Of a stretch of 64,000 bases of DNA, positions 15,591 to 25,159 are shown in pieces. Positions within the stretch are counted from its first letter, which is position 1. Every line of letters starts with the position of its first letter. The notes under the pieces are model-generated. The model ran no database searches. It was not told the origin of the DNA and saw only the letters and a program-made list of their open reading frames with translations. A program made the position numbers and the translations under genes. The DNA comes from Ruminococcus sp. (GTDB lineage Bacteria; Bacillota; Clostridia; Oscillospirales; Ruminococcaceae), in the NCBI RefSeq assembly GCF_024691275.1, contig NZ_JAILNU010000009.1:29502-93501 (forward strand), read 5' to 3'.

Positions 15591-16439
15591 TTATACCTCA
15601 GAACTCGCCATTTTATTTTCATCATACTCTATTGTATCAGGAATTGTTTTTGATAAATCATATATTGTAAGACGAGGAAGCACTAATGGTTCGTTTTTAA
15701 TTTGAATTAACTTATATGGCGTAAACCAAAATAAATAATCAATTCCTTTATTATAAAAGCTGTCCAAAAAAGCTTTATCTACAAAAAACAAGTGTGGAAA
15801 ACATAATACTTCCTGTCCTTCGTAAAACTGAGTTTTAGGTGAAATATCTTCTTCTAATTTTAGATATCCTGTTGATTCATCATATACAATAAAAATTGTC
15901 TTATAATTCGGGTGATTCTTTTTATATAATGGAATATTCGCTATATGTTTATTTATAACACGAGCAAAATTTTTTTTATAGAAAACATAATTATGATCTT
16001 CATACGTAGATAAACCTGTATCCGCATTTATAAAAATTTTAGCTTTAGGATAACTTTTAATACTACCTTTATCTTTTAGTTCTCTATATAATTTACGTTC
16101 TCGCATAATTGTAGGATTATGCAACTTTCCTTTTTTCCCTTTTCTTTCAGTATCATTAACTCGCATAACATCTATCATCATTCTATATTCATCTGAGTAG
16201 AAATCTGGTGGTGGATCTGATTTTCCTGAACTATCAATCCATTTGTTCCAGTTATATTTTGAATGTATCATCTCAAGTACTTCTATAGCTTCACTTGATT
16301 CAACTGGAAAACAAATTTCTGGATTAGTACATTTTTGCAAGTGTTCGATTATATCTAATTCCTTATCTCCAAAAAGCATACTCGTCTCCTTAAAATCACG
16401 CGACTCCTTGCAAGGTTTAGAATCAAGCTGTATCTTCAC
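15591..16439 (-). CDS. AT-rich orphan gene, hypothetical protein
   Basis: I do not recognise this 282-residue protein. It is soluble and rich in Lys, Asp and Tyr, with no signal peptide or membrane segment. The segment PPPDFYSDEYRMMIDVMRV (about residue 76) is weakly like the core of PD-(D/E)XK nucleases, which is a guess only. Base and codon use are clearly more AT-rich than the neighbours (many AAA, AAT, TTT and ATA codons), which suggests recent acquisition. It lies between the PBP gene and dtd, with a terminator-like hairpin downstream. The start near 16439 has only a weak GGAG-like site. Confidence 0.7.
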   Translation of the reverse strand: MKIQLDSKPCKESRDFKETSMLFGDKELDIIEHLQKCTNPEICFPVESSEAIEVLEMIHSKYNWNKWIDSSGKSDPPPDFYSDEYRMMIDVMRVNDTERKGKKGKLHNPTIMRERKLYRELKDKGSIKSYPKAKIFINADTGLSTYEDHNYVFYKKNFARVINKHIANIPLYKKNHPNYKTIFIVYDESTGYLKLEEDISPKTQFYEGQEVLCFPHLFFVDKAFLDSFYNKGIDYLFWFTPYKLIQIKNEPLVLPRLTIYDLSKTIPDTIEYDENKMASSEV

Positions 16440-16475
16440 ATTATCACTCCCAAAACAATTGCTACCAGCTAACAG

Positions 16476-16910
16476 CTACTCCAGTATTACCGTAAAAGGT
16501 CCGTCATTGAGCAGTTCCACCTTCATATCAGTGCCGAACGAACCTGTCTCAACGTGCTTGCCCTTGCTGCGGAGATACTCCACAAAATACTCATACAGCG
16601 CATTTGCCTTGTCGGGCTTTGCAGCCTGTATGAAATTGGGACGATTTCCCTTGCGGCAGTCCGCATACAGCGTGAACTGCGGAACAACAAGCAGTGAACC
16701 GCCCACGCTGTCAAGGTCAAGATTTATCTTGTCATTCTCGTCGGAGAATATCCTCAGTCCGCATATCTTATCGCCCAGTCTGCGGCAATCCTCCTCGGTA
16801 TCTTCGTGACCTACCCCGAACAGCAGCAGGAAGCCTGTTCCTATCTTGCCGATGACTTCACCGTCTACTGTAACACTTGCAGAGGTCACTCTCTGTAAAA
16901 CTATCCTCAT
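16476..16910 (-). CDS. dtd: D-aminoacyl-tRNA deacylase
   Basis: The 144-residue enzyme removes D-amino acids (and glycine from tRNA-Ala) from tRNA. The start [17 protein letters not shown], the [11 protein letters not shown] region, [12 protein letters not shown] and the NDGPFT cis-proline motif are all typical. One core position is unusual: the family's SQFTL reads PQFTL, placing Pro at residue 77. The gene starts 6 bp after the GH42 gene. Because glycine proofreading on tRNA-Ala is a Dtd role, a link to alaS 3 kb away is possible but unproven. Confidence 0.92.
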   Translation of the reverse strand: MRIVLQRVTSASVTVDGEVIGKIGTGFLLLFGVGHEDTEEDCRRLGDKICGLRIFSDENDKINLDLDSVGGSLLVVPQFTLYADCRKGNRPNFIQAAKPDKANALYEYFVEYLRSKGKHVETGSFGTDMKVELLNDGPFTVILE

Positions 16911-16916
16911 TTATGC

Positions 16917-18887
16917 CTACTTTCTGACTACGTCCATATCAAACGGCTTCAAAGTGAAATTATCACGCTCTCCGCCGTCGATTATGCTGAACATCGCCTT
17001 CGGAAGCGTTATCTCCACTTCCTGCTCTGAATTATTGAAGAAGAATATATAATCATCAAGACCATTTGTACGGGTCGTTACTTCCACGCCCTTCGGCAGG
17101 TCCTTCAGACGCGGTATGCCTGTCTGCTTCATTATGTTGCCTGCGAAGCTCTCATAGAACTCCCTGCTGCACACAGTTCCCACATAATATGCAACTCCGC
17201 TGCAATAGCGATTCATTGTCACCGCAGGACTTCCGCTGTAGAAGCAGTCTTCATATTCCGCATAAGCACGGGCTGTAGTAAGCTCCATTATATCACACCA
17301 CTTGGAACATCTGAACTCATTGCCTGCAAAGTCCTTGATAGTCTGCTCCATATCGCCAATTGGATCATACTCTACTATCTCAGCACCGATAAGCTCTCTG
17401 TATACTGTTGGCAGCGGCTCCATGATGCAGTTGTTGAATGCATCTTTTACACCGCTGCGGTTCGTCATAACAACTGTTCCGCCCTTTATAACATAACGGT
17501 AGATATTTTCAGCCGCATTCTGATCGTACACGTACATTTCGGGAGCTATTACCGCCTTGTACTTGGTAAGATCAGCCGTAGGCGATATTATATCCACGTT
17601 TACTCCATAGCGAGTGAATGCAGCATGGAATAGCTTCAGCTGCTCAAAATACTCAAATCCGCTGGTCTGCGGCTGTATACCGAACGCCCAGTCATTGTCG
17701 GGAGAGTAGAGTATCGCTATGTCCGATACCAGCTCCGTTGTCTCTATTGCAGTGAGCTTCATTGCCGTCCTGCAAAGGTCTGCAAACTCTATAAAACGAC
17801 GGGACGGAACATTGCTGTGGTCGATAAGTCCGTGCCAGTACATCTCTGCGCCCTTATTGGCTGTTCTCCAGCGGAAATGTATCACGGTATCGGCTCCGTG
17901 CGCCATTGCCTGCAATGCATAGCCCTTTATCTGTCCCGGACGCGGAGTCGGGCTCATGGGCATCCAGCAGCCCGTCGGACCGCTTAACTGCTCCATTACC
18001 CAGAAGTTCTTCTGCTTTACACCGCGCATAAGGTCGAGATAAAATGCGTGTGAGTATATCTCGTCATCATCTTCGGGGAGCATGATCGGCGGATAATTGT
18101 CATACGCAACAAAGTCAAGCAGCTCATACATACGATAATAATCAGGCTTATTCTCTGAAAAATAGGTGTTCGTAGTTACCTTTGCCTTTGGATAGTGTCT
18201 CCTCACTATCATAGTCATATCATTGACGAACTTCACAGCCATATCCGAAGCAAATCTGCTGTACTCCAGACAAAGCGAAGGGTTCTGCCACGCCTTCGGG
18301 TAGGCTGTCGGAGGCTGTATTTGTGATATATCACTGTATTCACCGCTCCAAACGCTGTTTCCGAACGCCGAATTGATATTTTCAAGGTTATCATACTTGT
18401 CTATCAGCCAGTCTCTGAACAGTCCGCGGCAAACCTCACAGGTACATGGGTAGGCTTCGATCTCGTTATCTATCTGCCAGCCCACTACAGCCGTTGTCCT
18501 TGCATATCTGTGAGCGAGCTGCTCGGTGATACGCTTTGCATAATACAGGAACATCGGCGCATTCAGACACCTGTGTGCTCTTATTCCTGTCTGGATACGC
18601 TTTCCGTCAGGTCCTACCTGAGTTATGTCAGGATAAGTCTCATACATCCATAAAGGCGGACAGCTCGTGGGAGTACAAAGTATCACGCCTATGGAATGCC
18701 GTGCAAATATGCTTATGGCTTCATCGAGCCATGCAAAGTCAAACTGTCCGTCACGCGGTTCAAGTCTTGACCATGCAAATTCGCCCATTCTCACAAGCTT
18801 TACGCCTGTTTTTACCATAAGATCAGCGTCCTTCTGCCACATTTCCTTGTCCCACTGCTCGGGATAGTAATCTACGCCTATTCTCAT
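16917..18887 (-). CDS. Beta-galactosidase, glycoside hydrolase family 42
   Basis: The 656-residue length is normal for GH42. The start MRIGVDYYPEQWDKEMWQKD is diagnostic of the (beta/alpha)8 barrel. The acid/base Glu142 is in QIDNE and the nucleophile Glu299 in VMEQLSGP. Cys107 and the cluster at 148-153 (CTCEVC) fit the family's zinc site. The trimerisation and small C-terminal domains follow. There is no signal peptide, so it acts inside the cell on imported galactosides such as pectin- or galactan-derived oligosaccharides. It lies in a run with a histidine phosphatase and dtd. Confidence 0.94.
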   Translation of the reverse strand: MRIGVDYYPEQWDKEMWQKDADLMVKTGVKLVRMGEFAWSRLEPRDGQFDFAWLDEAISIFARHSIGVILCTPTSCPPLWMYETYPDITQVGPDGKRIQTGIRAHRCLNAPMFLYYAKRITEQLAHRYARTTAVVGWQIDNEIEAYPCTCEVCRGLFRDWLIDKYDNLENINSAFGNSVWSGEYSDISQIQPPTAYPKAWQNPSLCLEYSRFASDMAVKFVNDMTMIVRRHYPKAKVTTNTYFSENKPDYYRMYELLDFVAYDNYPPIMLPEDDDEIYSHAFYLDLMRGVKQKNFWVMEQLSGPTGCWMPMSPTPRPGQIKGYALQAMAHGADTVIHFRWRTANKGAEMYWHGLIDHSNVPSRRFIEFADLCRTAMKLTAIETTELVSDIAILYSPDNDWAFGIQPQTSGFEYFEQLKLFHAAFTRYGVNVDIISPTADLTKYKAVIAPEMYVYDQNAAENIYRYVIKGGTVVMTNRSGVKDAFNNCIMEPLPTVYRELIGAEIVEYDPIGDMEQTIKDFAGNEFRCSKWCDIMELTTARAYAEYEDCFYSGSPAVTMNRYCSGVAYYVGTVCSREFYESFAGNIMKQTGIPRLKDLPKGVEVTTRTNGLDDYIFFFNNSEQEVEITLPKAMFSIIDGGERDNFTLKPFDMDVVRK

Positions 18888-18899
18888 ATCTTCCTCCGA

Positions 18900-19439
18900 T
18901 CAAACAACTGTATACTCTATAAGTCCGCAGTTATCCATGAACCAGTTTGCAAATTTCTCTGTACTCATGTCATTGAAGTAAGTCTCTATTACTCTGCACA
19001 CACCGCCATGACTTACGATAAGTACGTTCTTGTCGCTGAACTTCGATATTATCTCGTCAAGTGCAGTATATACCCTGTGTGAGAGCTGCAAAAGAGATTC
19101 TCCGCACCTTCCCATACGCACACCGAAATTCACCTTATTATCCGCAAATCCCTCAGTATATCGGCTCTTACCCTCATACTCGCCGTAATCCCATTCACGA
19201 AGTCTGTCATCTGTTATCATTTCGATGCCGCAGCGCTCTGCAACTGCGCGGGCAGTCGTCATCGCTCGTTTCATGGGTGATACGATCATAAGATCAATAT
19301 TTCCCATCTCAGCCACCTTCTCCGCAAGTTCATGAGCCTGCCTTACCCCTGTTTCATCAAGCTCAATATCGGTTATGCCTAAAATGATATCCTGTTTATT
19401 GTACGAGGTCTGTCCGTGTCGTGTTGAATATATCTTCAA
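18900..19439 (-). CDS. Histidine phosphatase (phosphoglycerate mutase-like)
   Basis: The 179-residue protein has the RHG motif at the start (STRHGQTSYN), the second arginine in SPMKRAMTTA, a catalytic glutamate in REWDYGEYEGK and the late histidine in VSHGGVCR. The family removes phosphate from diverse small molecules, and the substrate cannot be read from sequence. It is short, without cobalamin-pathway neighbours, so CobC is unlikely. It lies 13 bp after recN and 12 bp before the GH42 gene. Confidence 0.86.
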   Translation of the reverse strand: MKIYSTRHGQTSYNKQDIILGITDIELDETGVRQAHELAEKVAEMGNIDLMIVSPMKRAMTTARAVAERCGIEMITDDRLREWDYGEYEGKSRYTEGFADNKVNFGVRMGRCGESLLQLSHRVYTALDEIISKFSDKNVLIVSHGGVCRVIETYFNDMSTEKFANWFMDNCGLIEYTVV

Positions 19440-19452
19440 ATCAATGCCTCCA

Positions 19453-21114
19453 TTAAAGCTCCGCAGCTTTTGCTATCTCTGCGCGGGCATTGTCGAGCAT
19501 CAGTGCGCTTGGGTCTTCTCCGCCCATGATACGCGCTATCTCTGCGACCCTGCCTTCCATATCCAGCTGCATTACGTGAGTTTCTGTTCGGTCTTTCACT
19601 ATCTGTTTCTCGATGAGGAGATGATTGTCCGCCATTACAGCTATCTGCGACAGATGGGTAACGCATATCACCTGTCTCACCTTGCCTATCTCACGCAGCT
19701 TTATGCCTATTTTCTGCGCAGCCTTACCGCTTACGCCTGTATCTATCTCGTCAAATATCATTGTGGGGATCGAGTCCTTGTCCGCGATAACGCTCTTCAG
19801 TGCAAGCATTATCCTCGATAGCTCACCGCCCGATGCTATTTTCGATATGGGCTTCGGTTCTTCACCCCTGTTGGCTGATATGAGGAACTTCACAGTATCC
19901 ATGCCGTTTACTGTGAGCTTTCCCTTTTCATGGCGGACTGCTATGATAACTCCAGCCATATTCAGGAATTCCAGCTCATCTGTAACGCGCTTTGTAAAGC
20001 GCTCCGCCACCTGTCCGCGGTACTCATACAGTGCCTTTGCCTGCTCCGTTACCTTATGGAGAAGCTCGTCACGCTTTTCCGCAAGCGCCTTTATCTCACC
20101 GCCTGCGCTTTCAAGCTGCATTGTTTCTCGGCAGGCATCATCGTACAGCTTTACCAGACCTTCACAGTCGGTTGCGTACTTACGCTTCAGCTTATTTATG
20201 CTGCCCAGTCTCGTTCCGAGGTATTCAAGTCTCTGACCATCAAGCTCCACCTTATCCGCAAAGGCTTCCAGCTCCGAGGAAATATCAGCAAGCTCTATCT
20301 CCGCAGCCGACAGCCGCTCATACAGCTCGCTCAGCTTCGTGCTGTTATCGGTATACTGTGCGATCTCAGTTTCCGCCGACACTATCATATCATTTGCGGC
20401 TTCCTCGCCGGTTATCGCACTGACAGCATTCTTTATGGCGATAAGAGTCTTTTCGGAATTTTTCGCTGTTTCGTATTCCTTTTCGAGTTCTTCATCTTCG
20501 CCTTCGCGGAGTTCAAGCTCGCCTATATCGTCAATTATCTCACTGAGGTATCGGCTGCGTTCAATTCGATTCTGCTCCTGCTTTTTCAGCTCACCAAGCT
20601 TACGTGCGGTATGCTGGAGCTCACGGAAGGTCACTCTGTACTCATTGAGCAGGGTATCATCTCCGCCGAAATCATCAAGGATCTGCAAATGCTTATCGCT
20701 GTCAAGGAGTATCTGATTATCATGCTGTCCGTGGATATTGATAAGGAGAGCTCCTATTTCCTTGAGAAGCGCGGCTGAGGCAGTCCTGTGATTTATCCTT
20801 GACACACTTCCGCCGTCTGCACTTATCTCACGGGTGACTGTCATCTCATCACCGTCGTGTGATATTCCCAGTTCGTCGAGCTTTTCGCAGACCTCCGCAG
20901 ACAGCTCCGTAAAAAGCGCCGTTATAACAGCCTTGTCACAGCCTGTACGCACTATATCCTTAGTGCAGCGCTGTCCGAGCACAGCATTGATGCCGTTTAT
21001 AAGTATGGACTTTCCTGCGCCTGTTTCGCCTGTGAATATATTCAGCCTGTTATTGAGAGGTATAACTGCTTCTTTTATTACTGCAAGATTCTGTATATAT
21101 ATTTCCTTTAACAT
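19453..21114 (-). CDS. recN: DNA repair protein RecN
   Basis: The 553-residue SMC-like ATPase acts in double-strand-break repair. Walker A is GETGAGKS (29-36), the ABC signature is in ASGGELSRIMLAL, Walker B is MIFDEIDTGVSG and the switch region is CVTHLSQIA. A long antiparallel coiled coil occupies about residues 150-350. It follows argR by 9 bp in the conserved clostridial argR-recN order. The start MLKEIYIQNLAVI is the usual one. Confidence 0.95.
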   Translation of the reverse strand: MLKEIYIQNLAVIKEAVIPLNNRLNIFTGETGAGKSILINGINAVLGQRCTKDIVRTGCDKAVITALFTELSAEVCEKLDELGISHDGDEMTVTREISADGGSVSRINHRTASAALLKEIGALLINIHGQHDNQILLDSDKHLQILDDFGGDDTLLNEYRVTFRELQHTARKLGELKKQEQNRIERSRYLSEIIDDIGELELREGEDEELEKEYETAKNSEKTLIAIKNAVSAITGEEAANDMIVSAETEIAQYTDNSTKLSELYERLSAAEIELADISSELEAFADKVELDGQRLEYLGTRLGSINKLKRKYATDCEGLVKLYDDACRETMQLESAGGEIKALAEKRDELLHKVTEQAKALYEYRGQVAERFTKRVTDELEFLNMAGVIIAVRHEKGKLTVNGMDTVKFLISANRGEEPKPISKIASGGELSRIMLALKSVIADKDSIPTMIFDEIDTGVSGKAAQKIGIKLREIGKVRQVICVTHLSQIAVMADNHLLIEKQIVKDRTETHVMQLDMEGRVAEIARIMGGEDPSALMLDNARAEIAKAAEL

Positions 21115-21123
21115 TTTGAGAGG

Positions 21124-21567
21124 TTACCTCCTCTGGAAAAGCTCGCTGCGAAACTTCTTTGAGAGCTTCTTGGCATCGGCTTCGCTGCGCACCAATATAA
21201 ATATGGTGTCATCACCTGCTATAGTGCCCACTATTCCCTGATGCTCCACCGAGTCTATGGCTGCACACGTTCCCTGAGCCATTCCTGCACGGCATTTCAG
21301 CACTATGGTGTTCATCGCATAGTCCACCGATATAACAGCTTCTTCAAACAGCGATTTCTCTGCGGTAGCAGCTGCGGGCATGGAATAGCGGTAAACGCCG
21401 TTCTCGTCACGCTGCTTCACCAGAGACAGCTGCTGTATATCCCTGGATAAAGTTGCCTGCGTCGTGTTTATGCCCCTCTCTGCAAGGAGCTTTATGAGCA
21501 GCTCCTGTGTTGCAACAGGCTGCTCCGTGATTATTTCAAGTATTACTTCATGTCTGCGGTTTTTCAT
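21124..21567 (-). CDS. argR: Arginine repressor ArgR/AhrC
   Basis: The 147-residue protein has an N-terminal winged helix (MKNRRHEVILEIITEQPVAT, with TQATLSRDIQ as the recognition helix) and a C-terminal hexamerisation domain with the arginine-binding GTIAGDDTIF motif. It controls arginine synthesis and catabolism genes with L-arginine as co-repressor. It sits 16 bp after nadK and 9 bp before recN. No arginine biosynthesis gene is present in the window. Confidence 0.93.
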   Translation of the reverse strand: MKNRRHEVILEIITEQPVATQELLIKLLAERGINTTQATLSRDIQQLSLVKQRDENGVYRYSMPAAATAEKSLFEEAVISVDYAMNTIVLKCRAGMAQGTCAAIDSVEHQGIVGTIAGDDTIFILVRSEADAKKLSKKFRSELFQRR

Positions 21568-21583
21568 GATACCACCGTATTCC

Positions 21584-22438
21584 TTATTTTATGGGCTTGC
21601 ACATCTTTTTGCACAACGACTCATGGAATGAGTTTCCTATAAGATCTATGAAATTGATGTTGTTCTTTCCGCGGCATATCTCTATGCTCTCGCCGCTGCG
21701 GAGAGTTACATAATTCTCTCCGTCAACATTTATCACCATACTGTCATCACGCCGTGTCGTATCCTTCATGCACAGTTTCCTGCACGGCGAAAACATTGTC
21801 GCTCTTGAAAACAGTGAATGAGGGCATATCAGCGTCATCTCGATACATTCAAGATCAGGCTCGATAATAGGTCCGCCTGCCGAAAGTGCATATGCTGTCG
21901 AGCCCGACGGTGTACTGAAAAGCACTCCATCCGCACGATAGCGTCCTACAAGATATTCGTCGGAGTAGACTTCAAAATCGCATATGTGAAAGCTGCCTGA
22001 CCGAGCCGAGACTTCATTCAGAGCAGTGGCAGTCACATCACCGTCCTTGCCGCGGTATACGACGTCCAGTGTCATTCTCTGCGATATCTCGTACTTACCG
22101 TCTTTAAGCAGACTCAGCTTATCGAGCTGGTCGGCTTCAAGTCCTGCCATAAAACCGAGAGTTCCCGTATTTATGCCGAGAAGCTTTGTATCGCTGCCCA
22201 TGAGCAGCTTCGCACAGCGCAGTATAGTGCCGTCGCCGCCAATAGCGATAACTACATCTGCGGTCTTTGCGGATTCTCTTATATCCTCAAATACTACCTG
22301 CGGCTTGTCGGAAAAATCATGCCTGAATATCTCGCTTACCGTTACATCTATCCCGCTCTCAGCAAGCACATCGCAGGCTTCACGGGCACAGCTGAGTGCA
22401 TTTGGCTTCTGAAAATTCGGGTACAATGCTGCCTTCAT
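21584..22438 (-). CDS. nadK: NAD kinase
   Basis: The 284-residue enzyme phosphorylates NAD to NADP. It has the GGDGTILR motif at 67-74, NTGTLGFM near 95, the donor-site segment SGSTAYALSAGGPI near 177 and a final beta-sandwich. Length and order are normal. It is positioned 11 bp after tlyA. The gene order tlyA-nadK-argR-recN is widespread in Firmicutes. Confidence 0.95.
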   Translation of the reverse strand: MKAALYPNFQKPNALSCAREACDVLAESGIDVTVSEIFRHDFSDKPQVVFEDIRESAKTADVVIAIGGDGTILRCAKLLMGSDTKLLGINTGTLGFMAGLEADQLDKLSLLKDGKYEISQRMTLDVVYRGKDGDVTATALNEVSARSGSFHICDFEVYSDEYLVGRYRADGVLFSTPSGSTAYALSAGGPIIEPDLECIEMTLICPHSLFSRATMFSPCRKLCMKDTTRRDDSMVINVDGENYVTLRSGESIEICRGKNNINFIDLIGNSFHESLCKKMCKPIK

Positions 22439-22449
22439 ATACGTACTCC

Positions 22450-23235
22450 TTATAATTTATTGAACGAGCTGTCTGCAAGCTCTCTGAAATCATGTTCCGC
22501 GGACTCTCCCGACCTCTTGCACAGCTTCACCAGATACTCTATATTGCCGCTTCCTCCGCGGACAGGCGAATAGGTATACTTCTCGGTCACAAAGCCTATT
22601 GACTGTGCAAAAGCGTCGATCTCGGAGAGCACTCTAATATGCACCTTCCTGTCCTTTACCACTCCGCGCTTTCCTATGTCGCTTCGTCCTGCCTCAAACT
22701 GCGGCTTTATGAGAACTGCCGCATATGCTCCATCACTGAGGAGCTCATATACCTTTGGCAATATCTTCGTAAGGGAGATGAATGATACATCGACCGAAAT
22801 GAAATCGGCAGTCCCGCCGATCGCCTCAGCGGTGACCTCACGTATATCAGTTCCCTCCATATTTACTACTCTCGGATCGGCTGCAAGCGCCTGTGCAAGC
22901 TGTCCGTGTCCAACATCAACAGCATACACCCTTGCTGCTCCGCGCTGAAGCATAAGATCGGTGAATCCACCTGTGGAAGCTCCTATATCAAGACATACCT
23001 TCTCTTCAAAATCGAGCCCGAACTCCTCCGCTGCCTTTTCAAGTTTAAGTGCGCCCCTGCCTACGTACACCTCAGATTCAGCCGATTCGATAACATCTGT
23101 TTCCGCAACCTCGTCAGACGGCTTTTTGGCTGCTTTACCGTTCACGGTTATACTTCCCGAGCGTATCATTTCCTTTGCACGCTCACGGCTCCGCGCGATA
23201 CCTCTCGAAACAAGCTCACTGTCAAGCCTTGCCAT
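22450..23235 (-). CDS. tlyA: TlyA-family rRNA 2'-O-methyltransferase
   Basis: The protein has an N-terminal S4 RNA-binding domain (MARLDSELVSRGIARSRERA) and a FtsJ-like SAM methyltransferase domain with DIGASTGGFTDLML near residue 70. TlyA methylates 16S/23S rRNA ribose positions; the family was once called hemolysin. The ORF track starts at 23289, but the ATG at 23235 is preferred because the family begins with MARLD and AGGAG lies 8 nt upstream. With that start it overlaps dxs by 14 bp. The corrected length is 261 residues. Confidence 0.9.
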   Translation of the reverse strand: MARLDSELVSRGIARSRERAKEMIRSGSITVNGKAAKKPSDEVAETDVIESAESEVYVGRGALKLEKAAEEFGLDFEEKVCLDIGASTGGFTDLMLQRGAARVYAVDVGHGQLAQALAADPRVVNMEGTDIREVTAEAIGGTADFISVDVSFISLTKILPKVYELLSDGAYAAVLIKPQFEAGRSDIGKRGVVKDRKVHIRVLSEIDAFAQSIGFVTEKYTYSPVRGGSGNIEYLVKLCKRSGESAEHDFRELADSSFNKL

Positions 23236-25120
23236 TTTCTTTACTCCTGCTGATAATATACTCTGCCATTTTTTCGCTTGTAAGCCCAAGCTTTTCCAGA
23301 CATGACATGACTGATGCCTGCTTTACGAAGCCCTCTGCCGTTACTCGGCTGTAATCGCCGCTGTAACCGAGCTCTGCCAGTATTTCTCCAACTTTTTCGG
23401 AAATACTTCCCTCGCCCATAGACTCTTCAAAAAAGACTATGCACTTGTATTTGCTTATCTCACTTCCCAGATCGTCATCAAGGGGATATATTCTCGTAAG
23501 CTTCAGTATATCACACTTCAGCCCCGAATCTCTGAGCTTTTTCTGGGCATTATAGGCTTCGTTGTAGAGCCTGCCGTATGTTATTATAAGAGTCTCGCTG
23601 CCGTCCTCACGGATATACAGATGCTCCGTAGTCAGATGGAAGCTGCTGAAATCGACCTTTTCCGAACCTCTCGGATATCTTACTGCAGCAAGTCCCTTCT
23701 CGTCGTATAAAGCCCTTTTCATGCACATCTTCATCTCGGAATAGCATGACGGCGAATATATTACAGTATTTGGGATAGATGTCAGCATCGGCACATCAAG
23801 CAATCCCTGATGAGTTTCTCCGTCCTCTCCGACTATTCCTGCGCGGTCAACTCCGAGAACTACGTGGAGCTTTCCTATTGCCACATCATGTACGAGCTGG
23901 TCGTAAGCTCGCTGTATAAACGTAGAATATACTGCAAACACGGGGATCATTCCCATGGAGGCAAGTCCTCCCGCAAAGGTCACGGCGTGCTGTTCGGCTA
24001 TTCCCACGTCAAAGAAGCGGTTCGGATACTTGAAGTGGAAGAACTGCAAGCCTGTTCCGTACTTCATTGCCGCGGTTATGGCACATATCTTATCGTCCTT
24101 GTCCGCAAGGCGAACGAGCTCCTTACCGAACACTGTGGAATAGCTGTCCGCGGGCGCTATCTCGGGATTTCCCGTAGCTATGTCAAACTTTGAGATACCG
24201 TGATACTCTCCCGGATTCTGCTCAGCAGGCGCATAGCCCTTGCCCTTCACGGTCTTGACGTGAATAAACACGGGCTGGTGATATGACTTGGCAACATGAA
24301 GCACTTCTTCCAGCTCCGAAAGGCTGTGTCCGTTGACAGGTCCGAGGTAAATGAAGCCCATGTCCTCAAACATGGTGCTCTGTTCAAGAATATTCGATTT
24401 AACCGAGTCCTTGACGTTCTTGATACCTCTTGCAACGCTGTTTCCGACTATCGGAATCTTTCCCAGTCCGCGTTCTACCGCACGCTTGGTATTTACATAC
24501 TTTTCGGTAGTACGCAGTGTTGTAAGGTACTTTGAAAGTGAGCCTACGCTCTTGGAAATAGACATATTATTGTCGTTGAGTATGACTATAAGATTGTTCT
24601 TATGATCTCTGCCGCAGTTGTTCATGGCTTCATAGAACATACCGCCGGTCATTGCTCCGTCACCGATGACCGCAACTGCATAGTTGTCCCTGCCCTGAAG
24701 TTTCATTGCTTCAGCTATGCCGCAGGCTACGGATACAGATGTACTGCTGTGACCGCTTATGAACGTATCATGCTCTGACTCCTCGGGCTTGGGGAAGCCT
24801 GATATTCCGTCCTCCTGACGAAGTGTAGAGAACCTGTCAAGTCTGCCTGTAAGTATCTTATGTGTATACGCCTGATGTCCTACGTCCCACACGATCTTGT
24901 CCTCAGGCGAATTGAAGTTCCTGTGCAGCGCCATTGTCAGCTCAACTGAACCGAGATTCGATGCAAGATGTCCGCCGTTTTTGGAAACAGTGGAGATAAG
25001 GATATTCCTTATCTCCTTGCACAGTGCTGTACACTGTGCTATAGTAAGCTTTTTAAGGTCCTGCGGGAGCTGAAGCTCCTCGAGTGTGACCTTGTCATTC
25101 ATACTTATATTTTCCTTCAT
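23222..25120 (-). CDS. dxs: 1-deoxy-D-xylulose-5-phosphate synthase
   Basis: The 632-residue thiamine diphosphate enzyme makes DXP from pyruvate and glyceraldehyde 3-phosphate, the first step of the MEP isoprenoid pathway. It shows SVGSLSKYL-type N-terminal motifs, the ThDP motif GDGAMTGGMFYEAMNN, the catalytic His in VWDVGHQ, the transketolase signature DVGIAEQHAVTFAGG and a C-terminal domain with YPRG. It lies between ispA and tlyA, matching the isoprenoid function of ispA. The start MKENISMNDK is acceptable; an internal Met at residue 7 is an alternative. Confidence 0.96.
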   Translation of the reverse strand: MKENISMNDKVTLEELQLPQDLKKLTIAQCTALCKEIRNILISTVSKNGGHLASNLGSVELTMALHRNFNSPEDKIVWDVGHQAYTHKILTGRLDRFSTLRQEDGISGFPKPEESEHDTFISGHSSTSVSVACGIAEAMKLQGRDNYAVAVIGDGAMTGGMFYEAMNNCGRDHKNNLIVILNDNNMSISKSVGSLSKYLTTLRTTEKYVNTKRAVERGLGKIPIVGNSVARGIKNVKDSVKSNILEQSTMFEDMGFIYLGPVNGHSLSELEEVLHVAKSYHQPVFIHVKTVKGKGYAPAEQNPGEYHGISKFDIATGNPEIAPADSYSTVFGKELVRLADKDDKICAITAAMKYGTGLQFFHFKYPNRFFDVGIAEQHAVTFAGGLASMGMIPVFAVYSTFIQRAYDQLVHDVAIGKLHVVLGVDRAGIVGEDGETHQGLLDVPMLTSIPNTVIYSPSCYSEMKMCMKRALYDEKGLAAVRYPRGSEKVDFSSFHLTTEHLYIREDGSETLIITYGRLYNEAYNAQKKLRDSGLKCDILKLTRIYPLDDDLGSEISKYKCIVFFEESMGEGSISEKVGEILAELGYSGDYSRVTAEGFVKQASVMSCLEKLGLTSEKMAEYIISRSKENGKA

Positions 25121-25159
25121 TTTTATGAAATGCGGATAACCCTCCGCAGCTCCTTCATA

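Noticed and set aside
19930-20778. 282-aa plus-strand ORF inside recN
   Set aside because: It is a shadow of the recN coding sequence; recN is fully supported by its motifs. The same applies to the other long plus-strand ORFs between 1 and 52 kb.
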